From Hydractinia symbiolongicarpus (taxonomy: Eukaryota > Cnidaria > Hydrozoa > Anthoathecata > Hydractiniidae): a DNA stretch of 64,000 bases. Every line of letters begins with the position of its first letter. Within the stretch, counting starts at the first letter, position 1. The stretch is taken from the NCBI RefSeq assembly GCF_029227915.1, contig NC_079884.1:29390001-29454000 (forward strand). Direction: 5' to 3'. The notes beneath the pieces were generated by a model that did not search any database, was not told the DNA's origin, and saw only the letters and a program-made list of their open reading frames with translations. Of this stretch, positions 48,314 to 61,744 are shown piece by piece. Both the position numbers and the translations under genes were made by a program.

Positions 48314-51300
48314 CTGTGACCTCATAAATGTGATAAGTGAGCCAACTGGACTCCAAGAAATAACATTCTTCTTAATTTGACATGATTGCCGGAACTCAGC
48401 GATTACACTGGGCGCTGTCGATGCGCTTCATTTAAAAATTTAAATAAATAAGTCATTCTTTACTGTGGGACCAATCCTAGCCGTTATCTCGCGCTGAAGA
48501 AATAGAGACAGTTTCAAAAACTACATTTCATTGACTTTCTAACGTTTTCAATCCGTTTGAGTTACAACAGTTGCGTCATTTATTCGTACCAACATGTATT
48601 TAGCGATACTTTTCTGATATTACTAGGTTGCATCGCTTTTAACAGTGAAACGATTGACTCTGGGACTTAATTGAACTGATTTTGGACTGTGACCTTATAA
48701 ATGTTACAAGTGAGACAATTGGACTCCAAGAAATAACATTCTTCTTATTTTGACATGATTGTGGGAACTCAGCGATTACACTGGACCCTGTGGTAGCGCT
48801 TCATTTAAAAATTTAGATAAATAAGTCATTTTTACTGTGGGACCAATCCTAGCCGTTAGCGCGCGCTGAAAATATAGAGACAGTTTCAAGGACTACATTT
48901 AATTGACTTTCTGGCGGTATCAATCTGTTTGAGTTACAACGGTCGCGTCACATTTTCGTACCAACATGTTATTAGAGATAGTATTCGGATATTAATAGGT
49001 TGCATCGCTTTTAACAGTGAAATGTTTGACTGTGGGACTTAATTGAACTGACTTTGGACTTTGACCTTATAAATGTGATAAGTGAGGCAGTTTGACTACA
49101 AGGAGGAAACATTCTTATTAATCTGACATGATTGCTGGAACTCAGCGATTACACTGGGCGCTGTGGTAGCGTTTTATTTAAAAATTAAGATAAATAAGTC
49201 TTTTTTTACTGTGGGACCAATTCTAGCCGTTAGTTCGGGCTGAAGAAATAGAGACAGTTTCAAAAACTAGATTTCATTGACTTCTTGACGGTATCAATTC
49301 ATTTGAGTTGCAACGGTTGCGTCACATATTCGTACCAACATGTATTTAGTGATATCTTTCCAATATTACTAAGTTATGTCGCTTTTAACAGTGAAACGAT
49401 TGACTGTGGAACTTAATTGAACTAACTTTGGACTGTGACCTTATAAATGTGATAAGTGAGCCAACTGGACTCCAAGAAATAACATTCTTCTTAATTTGAC
49501 ATGATTGCCGGAACTCAGCGATTACACTGGGCGCTGTCGTAGCGCTTCATTTAAAAATTTAAATAAATAAGTCATTCTTTACTGTGGGACCAATCCTAGC
49601 CGTTATCGCGCGCTGAAGAAATAGAGACAGTTTTAAAAACTACATTTCATTGACTTTCTAACGGTTTCAATCCGTTTGAGTTACAACAGTTGCGTCATTT
49701 ATTCGTACCAACATGTACTTAGCGATACTTTTCTGATATTACTAGGTTGCATCGCTTTTAACAGTGAAACGATTGACTCTGGGACTTAATTGAACTGATT
49801 TTGGACTGTGACCTTATAAATGTTACAAGTGAGAAAATTGGACTCCAAGAAATAACATTCTTCTTATTTTGACATGATTGTGGGAACTCAGCGATTACAC
49901 TGGACCCTGTGGTAGCGCTTCATTTAAAAATTTAGATAAATAAGTCATTTTTACTGTGGGACCAATCCTAGCCGTTAGCTCGGGCTGAAAAAATAGAGAC
50001 AGTTTCAGAAACTACATTTCATTGACTTTCTAACGGTGTCAATCTGTTTGAGTTACAAAAGTTGCGTCACATATTCGTACCAACATGTATTTAGCGATAA
50101 TATTCAGATATTACTAGGTTGCATCGCTTTTAACAGTGAAACGTTTGACTGTGGGACTTAATTGATCTGACTTTGGACTTTGACCTTAAAAATGTGATAA
50201 ATGATCCAGTTTGACTACAAGAAATAACATTCTTATTAATCTGACATGATTGCTGGAACTCAGCGATTACACTGGGCGCTGTGGTAGCGTTTTATTTAAA
50301 AATTAAGATAAATAAGTCTTTTTTTACTGAGGGACCAATCCTTGCCATTAGTTCGCTCTGAAGAAATAAGAACAGTTCCAAAGACGACATTTCATTGACT
50401 TTCTAGCGGTATAACTCCGTTTGAGTTACAACGGTTGCGTCACATATTCGTACCAACATGTATTTAGCGATAATATTCGGATATTACTAGGTTGCATTGC
50501 TTTTAACAGTGAAACAATAGACTGTGGGACTTAATTGAACTGATTTTGGACTTTGACCTTATAAATGTAATAAATGAGCCAGCTTGACTACAAGAAATAA
50601 CATTCTTCTTATTTTGACATGATTGTGGGAACTCAGCGATTACACTGGACCCTGTGGTAGCGCTTCATTTAAAAATTTAGATAAATAAGTCATTCTTTAC
50701 TGTGGGACCAATCCTAGCCGTTATCGCGCGCTGAAGAAATAGAGACAGTTTCAAAAACTACATTTCATTGATTTTCTAACGGTTTCAATCCGTTTGAGTT
50801 ACAACAGTTGCGTCATTTATTCGTACCAACATGTATTTAGCGATACCTTTTCTGATATTACTAGGTTGCATCGCTTTTAACAGTGAAACGATTGACTCTG
50901 GGACTTAATTGAACTGATTTTGGACTGTGACCTTATAAATGTTACAAGTGAGACAATTAGACTCCAAGAAATAACATTCTTTTTATTTTGACATGATTGT
51001 GGGAACTCAGCGATTACACTGGACCCTGTGGTAGCGCTTCATTTAAAAATTTAGATAAATAAGTCATTTTTACTGTGGGACCAATCCTAGCCGTTAGCGC
51101 GCGCTGAAAATATAGAGACAGTTTCAAGGACTACATTTCATTGACTTTCTGGCGGTATCAATCTGTTTGAGTTACAACGGTCGCGTCACATTTTCGTACC
51201 AACATGTTATTAGAGATAGTATTCGGATATTAATAGGTTGCATCGCTTTTAACAGTGAAATGTTTGACTGTGGGACTTAATTGAACTGACTTTGGACTTT

Positions 51301-52415
51301 GACCTTATAAATGTGATAAGTGAGGCAGTTTGAATACAAGGAGGAAACATTCTTATTAATCTGACATGATTGCTGGAACTCAGCGATTACACTGGGCGCT
51401 GTGGTAGCGTTTTATTTAAAAATTAAGATAAATAAGTCTTTTTTTACTGTGGGACCAATCCTAGCCGTTAGTTCGGGCTGAAGAAATAGAGACAGTTTCA
51501 AAAACTAGATTTCATTGACTTCTTGGCGGTATCAATTCATTTGAGTTGCAACGGTTGCGTCACATATTCGTACCAACATGTATTTAGTGATATCTTTCCG
51601 ATATTACTAAGTTATGTCGCTTTTAACAGTGAAACGATTGACTGTGGAACTTAATTGAACTAACTTTGGACTGTGACCTCATAAATGTGATAAGTGAGCC
51701 AACTGGACTCCAAGAAATAACATTCTTCTTAATTTGACATGATTGCCGGAACTCAGCGATTACACTGGGCGCTGTCGTAGCGCTTCATTTAAAAATTTAA
51801 ATAAATAAGTCATTCTTTATTGTGGGACCAATCCTAGCCGTTATTGCGCGCTGAAAATATAGAGACAGTTTCAAAAACTACATTTCATTGACTTTCTAAC
51901 GTTTTCAATCCGTTTGAGTTACAACAGTTGCGTCATTTATTCGTACCAACATGTATTTAGCGACACTTTTCTGATATTACTAGGTTGCATCGCTTTTAAC
52001 AGTGAAACGATTGACTCTGGCACTTAATTGAACTGATTTTGGACTGTGACCTTATAAATGTTACAAGTGAGACAATTGGACTCCAAAAAATAACATTCTT
52101 CTTATTTTGACATGATTGTGGGAACTCAGCGATTACACTGGACCCTGTGGTAGCGCTTCATTTAAAAATTTAGATAAATAAGTCATTTTTACTGTGGGAC
52201 CAATCCTAGCCGTTAGCGCGCGCTGAAAATATAGAGACAGTTTCAAGGACTACATTTCATTGACTTTCTGGCGGTATCAATCTGTTTGAGTTACAACGGT
52301 CGCGTCACATTTTCGTACCAACATGTTATTAGAGATAGTATTCGGATATTAATAGGTTGCATCGCTTTTAACAGTGAAATGTTTGACTGTGGGACTTAAT
52401 TGAACTGACTTTGGA
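48314..52415. repeat. Eleven monomers, first appearance of the AGGAGGAAAC subfamily
   Basis: Starts are 48314, 48687, 49059, 49433, 49806, 50178, 50551, 50925, 51297, 51671 and 52044. The run 48314-48687-49059 recurs as 51671-52044-52416. The monomer at 49059 is the first with TACAAGGAGGAAACATTC, 1 bp longer than TACAAGAAATAACATTC, which raises its length to 374 bp. The 50551 monomer is the first hybrid joining TAATAAATGAGCCAGC to CTTCTTATTTTGACATG and GGACCCTG. Confidence 0.88.
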
Positions 52416-55401
52416 CTTTGACCTTATAAATGTGATAAGTGAGGCAGTTTGACTACAAGGAGGAAACATTCTTATTAATCTGACATGATTGCTGGAACTC
52501 AGCGATTACACTGTGCGCTGTGGTAGCGTTTTATTTAAAAATTAAGATAAATAAGTCTTTCTTTACTGAGGGACCAATCCTAGCCGTTAGTTCGCTCTGA
52601 AGAAATAGGAACAGTTCCAAAGACGACATTTCATTGACTTTCTAGCGGTATAACTCCGTTTGAGTTACAACGGTTGCGTCACATATTCGTACCAACATGT
52701 ATTTAGCTATAATATTCAGATATTACTAGGTTGCATTGCTTTTAACAGTGAAACAATAGACTGTGGGACTTAATTGAACTGATTTTGGACTTTGACCTTA
52801 TAAATGTAATAAATGAGCCAGCTTGACTACAAGAAATAAAATTCTTCTTATTTTGACATGATTGTGGGAACTCAGCGATTACACTGGACCCTGTGGTAGC
52901 GCTTCATTTAAAAATTTAGAAAAATAAGTCATTCTTTACTGTGGGACCAATCCTAGCCGTTATCGCGCGCTGAAGAAATAGAGACAGTTTCAAAAACTAC
53001 ATTTCATTGACTTTCTAACGGTTTCAATCCGTTTGAGTTACAACAGTTGCGTCATTTATTCGTACCAACATGTATTTAGCGATACTTTTCTGATATTACT
53101 AGGTTGCATCGCTTTTAACAGTGAAACGATTGACTCTGGGACTTAATTGAACTGATTTTGGACTGTGACCTTATAAATGTTACAAGTGAGACAATTGGAC
53201 TCCAAGAAATAACATTCTTCTTATTTTGACATGATTGTGGGAACTCAGCGATTACACTGGACCCTGTGGTAGCGCTTCATTTAAAAATTTAGATAAATAA
53301 GTCATTTATACTGTGGGACCAATCCTAGCCGTTAGCGCGCGCTGAAAATATAGAGACAGTTTCAAGGACTACATTTCATTGACTTTCTGGCGGTATCAAT
53401 CTGTTTGAGTTACAACGGTCGCGTCACATTTTCGTACCAACATGTTATTAGAGATAGTATTCGGATATTAATAGGTTGCATCGCTTTTAACAGTGAAATG
53501 TTTGACTGTGGGACTTAATTGAACTGACTTTGGACTTTGACCTTATAAATGTGATAAGTGAGGCAGTTTGAATACAAGGAGGAAACATTCTTATTAATCT
53601 GACATGATTGCTGCAACTCAGCGATTACACTGGGCGCTGTGGTAGCGTTTTATTTAAAAATTAAGATAAATAAGTCTTTTTTTACTGTGGGACCAATCCT
53701 AGCCGTTAGTTCGGGCTGAAGAAATAGAGACAGTTTCAAAAACTAGATTTCATTGACTTCTTGGCGGTATCAATTCATTTGAGTTGCAACGGTTGCGTCA
53801 CATATTCGTACCAACATGTATTTAGTGATATCTTTCCGATATTACTAAGTTATGTCGCTTTTAACAGTGAAACGATTGACTGTGGGACTTAATTGAACTG
53901 ACTTTGGACTTTGACCTTATAAATGTGATAAGTGAGGCAGTTTGACTACAAGGAGGAAACATTCTTATTAATCTGACATGATTGCTGGAACTCAGCGATT
54001 ACACTGTGCGCTGTGGTAGCGTTTTATTTAAAAATTAAGATAAATAAGTCTTTCTTTACTGAGGGACCAATCCTAGCCGTTAGTTCGCTCTGAAGAAATA
54101 GGAACAGTTCCAAAGACGACATTTCATTGACTTTCTAGCGGTATAACTCCGTTTGAGTTACAACGGTTGCGTCACATATTCGTACCAACATGTATTTAGC
54201 TATAATATTCAGATATTACTAGGTTGCATTGCTTTTAACAGTGAAACAATAGACTGTGGGACTTAATTGAACTGATTTTGGACTTTGACCTTATAAATGT
54301 AATAAATGAGCCAGCTTGACTACAAGAAATAACATTCTTCTTATTTTGACATGATTGTGGGAACTCAGCGATTACACTGGACCCTGTGGTAGCGCTTCAT
54401 TTAAAAATTTAGATAAATAAGTCATTCTTTACTGTGGGACCAATCCTAGCCGTTATCGCGCGCTGAAGAAATAGAGACAGTTTCAAAAACTACATTTCAT
54501 TGACTTTCTAACGGTTTCAATCCGTTTGAGTTACAACAGTTGCGTCATTTATTCGTACCAACATGTATTTAGCGATACTTTTCTGATATTACTAGGTTGC
54601 ATCGCTTTTAACAGTGAAACGATTGACTCTGGGACTTAATTGAACTGATTTTGGACTGTGACCTTATAAATGTTACAAGTGAGACAATTGGACTCCAAGA
54701 AATAACATTCTTCTTATTTTGACATGATTGTGGGAACTCAGCGATTACACTGGACCCTGTGGTAGCGCTTCATTTAAAAATTTAGATAAATAAGTCATTT
54801 ATACTGTGGGACCAATCCTAGCCGTTAGCGCGCGCTGAAAATATAGAGACAGTTTCAAGGACTACATTTCATTGACTTTCTGGCGGTATCAATCTGTTTG
54901 AGTTACAACGGTCGCGTCACATTTTCGTACCAACATGTTATTAGAGATAGTATTCGGATATTAATAGGTTGCATCGCTTTTAACAGTGAAATGTTTGACT
55001 GTGGGACTTAATTGAACTGACTTTGGACTTTGACCTTATAAATGTGATAAGTGAGGCAGTTTGAATACAAGGAGGAAACATTCTTATTAATCTGACATGA
55101 TTGCTGCAACTCAGCGATTACACTGGGCGCTGTGGTAGCGTTTTATTTAAAAATTAAGATAAATAAGTCTTTTTTTACTGTGGGACCAATCCTAGCCGTT
55201 AGTTCGGGCTGAAGAAATAGAGACAGTTTCAAAAACTAGATTTCATTGACTTCTTGGCGGTATCAATTCATTTGAGTTGCAACGGTTGCGTCACATATTC
55301 GTACCAACATGTATTTAGTGATATCTTTCCGATATTACTAAGTTATGTCGCTTTTAACAGTGAAACGATTGACTGTGGAACTTAATTGAACTAACTTTGG
55401 A
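52416..55401. repeat. 1493-bp four-monomer HOR, two copies
   Basis: Starts are 52416, 52790, 53163, 53535 | 53909, 54283, 54656 and 55028. The copies share CTGTGCGCTGTGGTAGCG, TTTAGCTATAATATTCAG, CATTTATACTGTGG and TTTGAATACAAGGAGG. I noticed only single-base differences, such as AAATAAAATTC/AAATAACATTC at 52836/54329. Confidence 0.93.
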
Positions 55402-58011
55402 CTGTGACCTCATAAATGTGATAAGTGAGCCAACTGGACTCCAAGAAATAACATTCTTCTTAATTTGACATGATTGCCGGAACTCAGCGATTACACTGAG
55501 CGCTGTCGTAGCGCTTCATTGAAAAATTTAAATAAATAAGTCATTCTTTACTGTGGGACCAATCCTAGCCGTTATCGCGCGCTGAAGAAATAGAGACAGT
55601 TTCAAAAACTACATTTCATTGACTTTCTAACGTTTTCAATCCGTTTGAGTTACAACAGTTGCGTCATTTATTCGTACCAACATGTATTTAGCGATACTTT
55701 TCTGATATTACTAGGTTGCATCGCTTTTAACAGTGAAACGATTGACTCTGGGACTTAATTGAACTGATTTTGGACTTTGACCTTATAAATGTGATAAGTG
55801 AGGCAGTTTGACTACAAGGAGGAAACATTCTTATTAATCTGACATGATTGCTGGAACTCAGCGATTACACTGGGCGCTGTGGTAGCGTTTTATTTAAAAA
55901 TTAAGATAAATAAGTCTTTCTTTACTGAGGGACCAATCCTAGCCGTTAGTTCGCTCTGAAGAAATAGGAACAGTTCCAAAGACGACATTTCATTGACTTT
56001 CTAGCGGTATAACTCCGTTTGAGTTACAACGGTTGCGTCACATATTCGTACCAACATGTATTTAGCGATAACATTCAGATATTACTAGGTTGCATTGCTT
56101 TTAACAGTGAAACAATAGACTGTGGGACTTAATTGAACTGATTTTGGACTTTGACCTTATAAATGTAATAAATGAGCCAGCTTGACTACAAGAAATAACA
56201 TTCTTCTTATTTTGACATGATTGTGGGAACTCAGCGATTACACTGGACCCTGTGGTAGCGCTTCATTTAAAAATTTAGATAAATAAGTCATTCTTTACTG
56301 TGGGACCAATCCTAGCCGTAATCGCGCGCTGAAGAAATAGAGACAGTTTCAAAAACTACATTTCATTGACTTTCTAACGGTTTCAATCCGTTTGAGTTAC
56401 AACAGTTGCGTCATTTATTCGTACCGACATGTATTTAGCGATACTTTTCTGATATTACTAGGTTGCATCGCTTTTAACAGTGAAACGATTGACTCTGGGA
56501 CTTAATTGAACTGATTTTGGACTGTGACCTTATAAATGTTACAAGTGAGACAATTGGACTCCAAGAAATAACATTTTTCTTATTTTGACATGATTGTGGG
56601 AACTCAGCGATTACACTGGACCCTGTGGTAGCGCTTCATTTAAAAATTTAGATAAATAAGTCATTTATACTGTGGGACCAATCCTAGCCGTTACCGCGCG
56701 CTGAAAATATAGAGACAGTTTCAAGGACTACATTTCATTGACTTTCTGGCGGTATCAATCTGTTTGAGTTACAACGGTCGCGTCACATTTTCGTACCAAC
56801 ATGTTATTAGAGATAGTATTCGGATATTAATAGGTTGCATCGCTTTTAACAGTGAAATGTTTGACTGTGGGACTTAATTGAATGACTTTGGACTTTGACC
56901 TTATAAATGTGATAAGTGAGGCAGTTTGACTACAAGGAGGAAACATTCTTATTAATCTGACATGATTGCTGGAACTCAGCGATTACACTGGGCGCTGTGG
57001 TAGCGTTTTATTTAAAAATTAAGATAAATAAGTCTTTTTTTACTGTGGGACCAATCCTAGCCGTTAGTTCGGGCTGAAGAAATAGAGACAGTTTCAAAAA
57101 CTAGATTTCATTGACTTCTTGGCGGTATCAATTCATTTGAGTTGCAACGGTTGCGTCACATATTCGTACCAACATGTATTTAGTGATATCTTTCCGATAT
57201 TACTAAGTTATGTCGCTTTTAACAGTGAAACGATTGACTGTGGAACTTAATTGAACTAACTTTGGACTTTGACCTTATAAATGTGATAAGTGAGCCAACT
57301 GGACTCCAAGAAATAACATTCTTCTTAATTTGACATGATTGCCGGAACTCAGCGATTACACTGGGCGCTGTCGTAGCGCTTCATTTAAAAATTTAAATAA
57401 ATAAGTCATTCTTTACTGTGGGACCAATCCTAGCCGTTATCGCGCGCTGAAGAAATAGAGACAATTTCAAAAACTACATTTCATTGACTTTCTAACGGTT
57501 TCAATCCGTTTGAGTTACAACAGTTGCGTCATTTATTCGTACCAACATGTATTTAGCGATACCTTTCTGATATTACTAGGTTGCATCGCTTTTAACAGTG
57601 AAACGATTGACTCTGGGACTTAATTGAACTGATTTTGGACTGTGACCTTATAAATGTTACAAGTGAGACAATTGGACTCCAAGAAATAACATTCTTCTTA
57701 TTTTGACATGATTGTGGGAACTCAGCGATTACACTGGACCCTGTGGTAGCGCTTCATTTAAAAATTTAGATAAATAAGTCATTTTTACTGTGGGACCAAT
57801 CCTAGCCGTTAGCGCGCGCTGAAAATATAGAGACAGTTTCAAGGACTACATTTCATTGACTTTCTGGCGGTATCAATCTGTTTGAGTTACAACGGTCGCG
57901 TCACATTTTCGTACCAACATGTTATTAGAGATAGTATTCGGATATTAATAGGTTGCATCGCTTTTAACAGTGAAATGTTTGACTGTGGGACTTAATTGAA
58001 CTGACTTTGGA
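55402..58011. repeat. Five-monomer register overlapping the preceding HOR
   Basis: Starts are 55402, 55775, 56149, 56522, 56893, 57267 and 57640. 53909-55774 matches 55775-57639 at 1865-1866 bp, so the 4-mer and 5-mer registers share monomers. The 56522 monomer is 371 bp because CTGACTTTGG reads ATGACTTTGG with a 2-bp loss near 56882. It also has GTTACCGCGCGCTG. Confidence 0.88.
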
Positions 58012-61000
58012 CTTTGAACTTATAAATGTGATAAGTGAGGCAGTTTGACTACAAGGAGGAAACATTCTTATTAATCTGACATGATTGCTGGAACTCAGCG
58101 ATTACACTGGGCGCTGTGGTAGCGTTTTATTTAAAAATTAAGATAAATAAGTCTTTTTTTACTGTGGGACCAATCCTAGCCGTTAGTTCGGGCTGAAGAA
58201 TTAGAGACAGTTTCAGAAACTACATTTCATTGACTTTCTAACAGTGTCAATCTGTTTGAGTTACAAAAGTTGCGTCACATATTCGTACCAACATGTATTT
58301 AGCGATTGTATTCGGATATTACTAGGTTGCATCGCTTTTAACAGTGAAACGTTTGACTGTGGGACTTAATTGATCTGACTTTGGACTTTGACCTTATAAA
58401 TGTGATAAGTGAGGCAGTTTGACTACAAGGAGGAAACATTCTTATTAATCTGACATGATTGCTGGAACTCAGCGATTACACTGGGCGCTGTGGTAGCGTT
58501 TTATTTAAAAATTAAGATAAATAAGTCTTTCTTTACTGAGGGACCAATCCTAGCCGTTAGTTCGCTCTGAAGAAATAGGAACAGTTCCAAAGACGACATT
58601 TCATTGACTTTCTAGCGGTATAACTCCGTTTGAGTTACAACGGTTGCGTCACATATTCGTACCAACAAGTATTTAGCGATAATATTCAGATATTACTAGG
58701 TTGCATTGCTTTTAACAGTGAAACAATAGACTGTGGGACTTAATTGAACTGATCTTGGACTTTGACCTTATAAATGTAATAAATGAGCCAGCTTGACTAC
58801 AAGAAATAACATTCTTCTTATTTTGACATGATTGTGGGAACTCAGCGATTACACTGGACCCTGTGGTAGCGCTTCATTTAAAAATTTAGATAAATAAGTC
58901 ATTCTTTACTGTGGGACCAATCCTAGCCGTTATCGCGCGCTGAAGAAATAGAGACAGTTTCAAAAACTACATTTCATTGACTTTCTAACGGTTTCAATCC
59001 GTTTGAGTTACAACAGTTGCGTCATTTATTCGTACCAACATGTATTTAGCGATACTTTTCTGATATTACTAGGTTGCATCGCTTTTAACAGTGAAACGTT
59101 TGACTGTGGGACTTAATTGATCTGACTTTGGACTTTGACCTTAAAAATGTGATAAATGAGCCAGTTTGACTACAAGAAATAACATTCTTATTGATCTGAC
59201 ATGATTGCTGGAACTCAGCGATTACACTGGGCGCTGTGGTAGCGTTTTATTTAAAAATTAAGATAAATAAGTCTTTCTTTACTGAGGGACCAATCCTAGC
59301 CGTTAGTTCGCTCTGAAGAAATAGGAACAGTTCCAAAGACGAAATTTCATTGACTTTCTAGCGGTATAACTCCGTTTGAGTTACAACAGTTGCGTCACAT
59401 ATTCGTACCAACATGTATTTAGCGATAATATTCAGATATTACTAGGTTGCATTGCTTTTAACAGTGAAACAATAGACTGTGGGACTTAATTGAACTGATT
59501 TTGAAGTTTGACTTTATAAATGTAATAAATGAGCCAGCTTGACTACAAGAAATAACATTCTTCTTATTTTGACATGATTGTGGGAACTCAGCGATTACAC
59601 GGGACCCTGTGGTAGCGCTTCATTTAAAAATTTAGATAAATAAGTCATTTTTACTGTGGGACCAATCCTAGCCGTTAGCGCGCGCTGAAAATATAGAGAC
59701 AGTTTCAAGGACTACATTTCATTGACTTTCTAACGGTTTCAATCCGTTTGAGTTACAACAGTTGCGTCATTTATTCGTACCGACATGTATTTAGCGATAC
59801 TTTTCTGATATTACTAGGTTGCATCGCTTTTAACAGTGAAACGATTGACTCTGGGACTTAATTGAACTGATTTTGGACTGTGACCTTATAAATGTTACAA
59901 GTGAGACAATTGGACTCCAAGAAATAACATTTTTCTTATTTTGACATGATTGTGGGAACTCAGCGATTACACTGGACCCTGTGGTAGCGCTTCATTTAAA
60001 AATTTAGATAAATAAGTCATTTATACTGTGGGACCAATCCTAGCCGTTAGCGCGCGCTGAAAATATAGAGACAGTTTCAAGGACTACATTTCATTGACTT
60101 TCTGGCGGTATCAATCTGTTTGAGTTACAACGGTCGCGTCACATTTTCGTACCAACATGTTATTAGAGATAGTATTCGGATATTAATAGGTTGCATCGCT
60201 TTTAACAATGAAATGTTTGACTGTGGGACTTAATTGAACTGACTTTGGACTTTGACCTTATAAATGTGATAAGTGAGGCAGTTTGACTACAAGGAGGAAA
60301 CATTCTTATTAATCTGACATGATTGCTGGAACTCAGCGATTACACTGGGCGCTGTGGTAGCGTTTTATTTAAAAATTAAGATAAATAAGTCTTTTTTTAC
60401 TGTGGGACCAATCCTAGCCGTTAGTTCGGGCTGAAGAATTAGAGACAGTTTCAGAAACTACATTTCATTGACTTTCTAACGGTGTCAATCTGTTTGAGTT
60501 ACAAAAGTTGCGTCACATATTCGTACCAACATGTATTTAGCGATTGTATTCGGATATTACTAGGTTGCATCGCTTTTAACAGTGAAATGTTTGACTGTGG
60601 GACTTAATTGATCTGACTTTGGACTTTGACCTTATAAATGTGATAAGTGAGGCAGTTTGACTACAAGGAGGAAACATTCTTATTAATCTGACATGATTGC
60701 TGGAACTCAGCGATTACACTGGGCGCTGTGGTAGCGTTTTATTTAAAAATTAAGATAAATAAGTCTTTCTTTACTGAGGGACCAATCCTAGCCGTTAGTT
60801 CGCTCTGAAGAAATAGGAACAGTTCCAAAGACGACATTTCATTGACTTTCTAGCGGTATAACTCCGTTTGAGTTACAACGGTTGCGTCACATATTCGTAC
60901 CAACATGTATTTAGCGATAATATTCAGATATTACTAGGTTGCATTGCTTTTAACAGTGAAACAATAGACTGTGGGACTTAATTGAACTGATTTTGGACTT

Positions 61001-61744
61001 TGACCTTATAAATGTAATAAATGAGCCAGCTTGACTACAAGGAGGAAACATTCTTCTTATTTTGACATGATTGTGGGAACTCAGCGATTACACTGGACCC
61101 TGTGGTAGCGCTTCATTTAAAAATTTAGATAAATAAGTCATTCTTTACTGTGGGACCAATCCTAGCCGTTATCGCGCGCTGAAGAAATAGAGACAGTTTC
61201 AAAAACTACATTTCATTGACTTTCTAACGGTTTCAATCCGTTTGAGTTACAACAGTTGCGTCATTTATTCGTACCAACATGTATTTAGCGATACTTTTCT
61301 GATATTACTAGGTTGCATCGCTTTTAACAGTGAAACGTTTGACTGTGGGACTTAATTGATCTGACTTCGGACTTTGACCTTAAAAATGTGATAAATGAGC
61401 CAGTTTGACTACAAGAAATAACATTCTTATTAATCTGACATGATTGCTGGAACTCAGCGATTACACTGGGCGCTGTGGTAGCGTTTTATTTAAAAATTAA
61501 GATAAATAAGTCTTTCTTTACTGAGGGACCAATCCTAGCCGTTAGTTCGCTCTGAAGAAATAGGAACAGTTCCAAAGACGACATTTCATTGACTTTCTAG
61601 CGGTATAACTCCGTTTGAGTTACAACAGTTGCGTCACATATTCGTACCAACATGTATTTAGCGATAATATTCAGATATTACTACGTTGCATTGCTTTTAA
61701 CAGTGAAACAATAGACTGTGGGACTTAATTGAACTGATTTTGGA
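58012..61744. repeat. 2238-bp six-monomer HOR with adjacent AGGAGG monomers
   Basis: Starts are 58012, 58386, 58760, 59133, 59506, 59878 | 60250, 60624, 60998 and 61372. The order (two AGGAGGAAAC monomers, a TAATAAATGAGCCAGC hybrid, then AAAAATGTGATAAATGAGCC) is repeated after 2238-2239 bp. AGGAGGAAAC has spread into the TAATAAATGAGCCAGC monomer at 60998, which is then 374 bp. The 59506 monomer begins with the variant TTTTGAAGTTTGAC. Confidence 0.88.
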
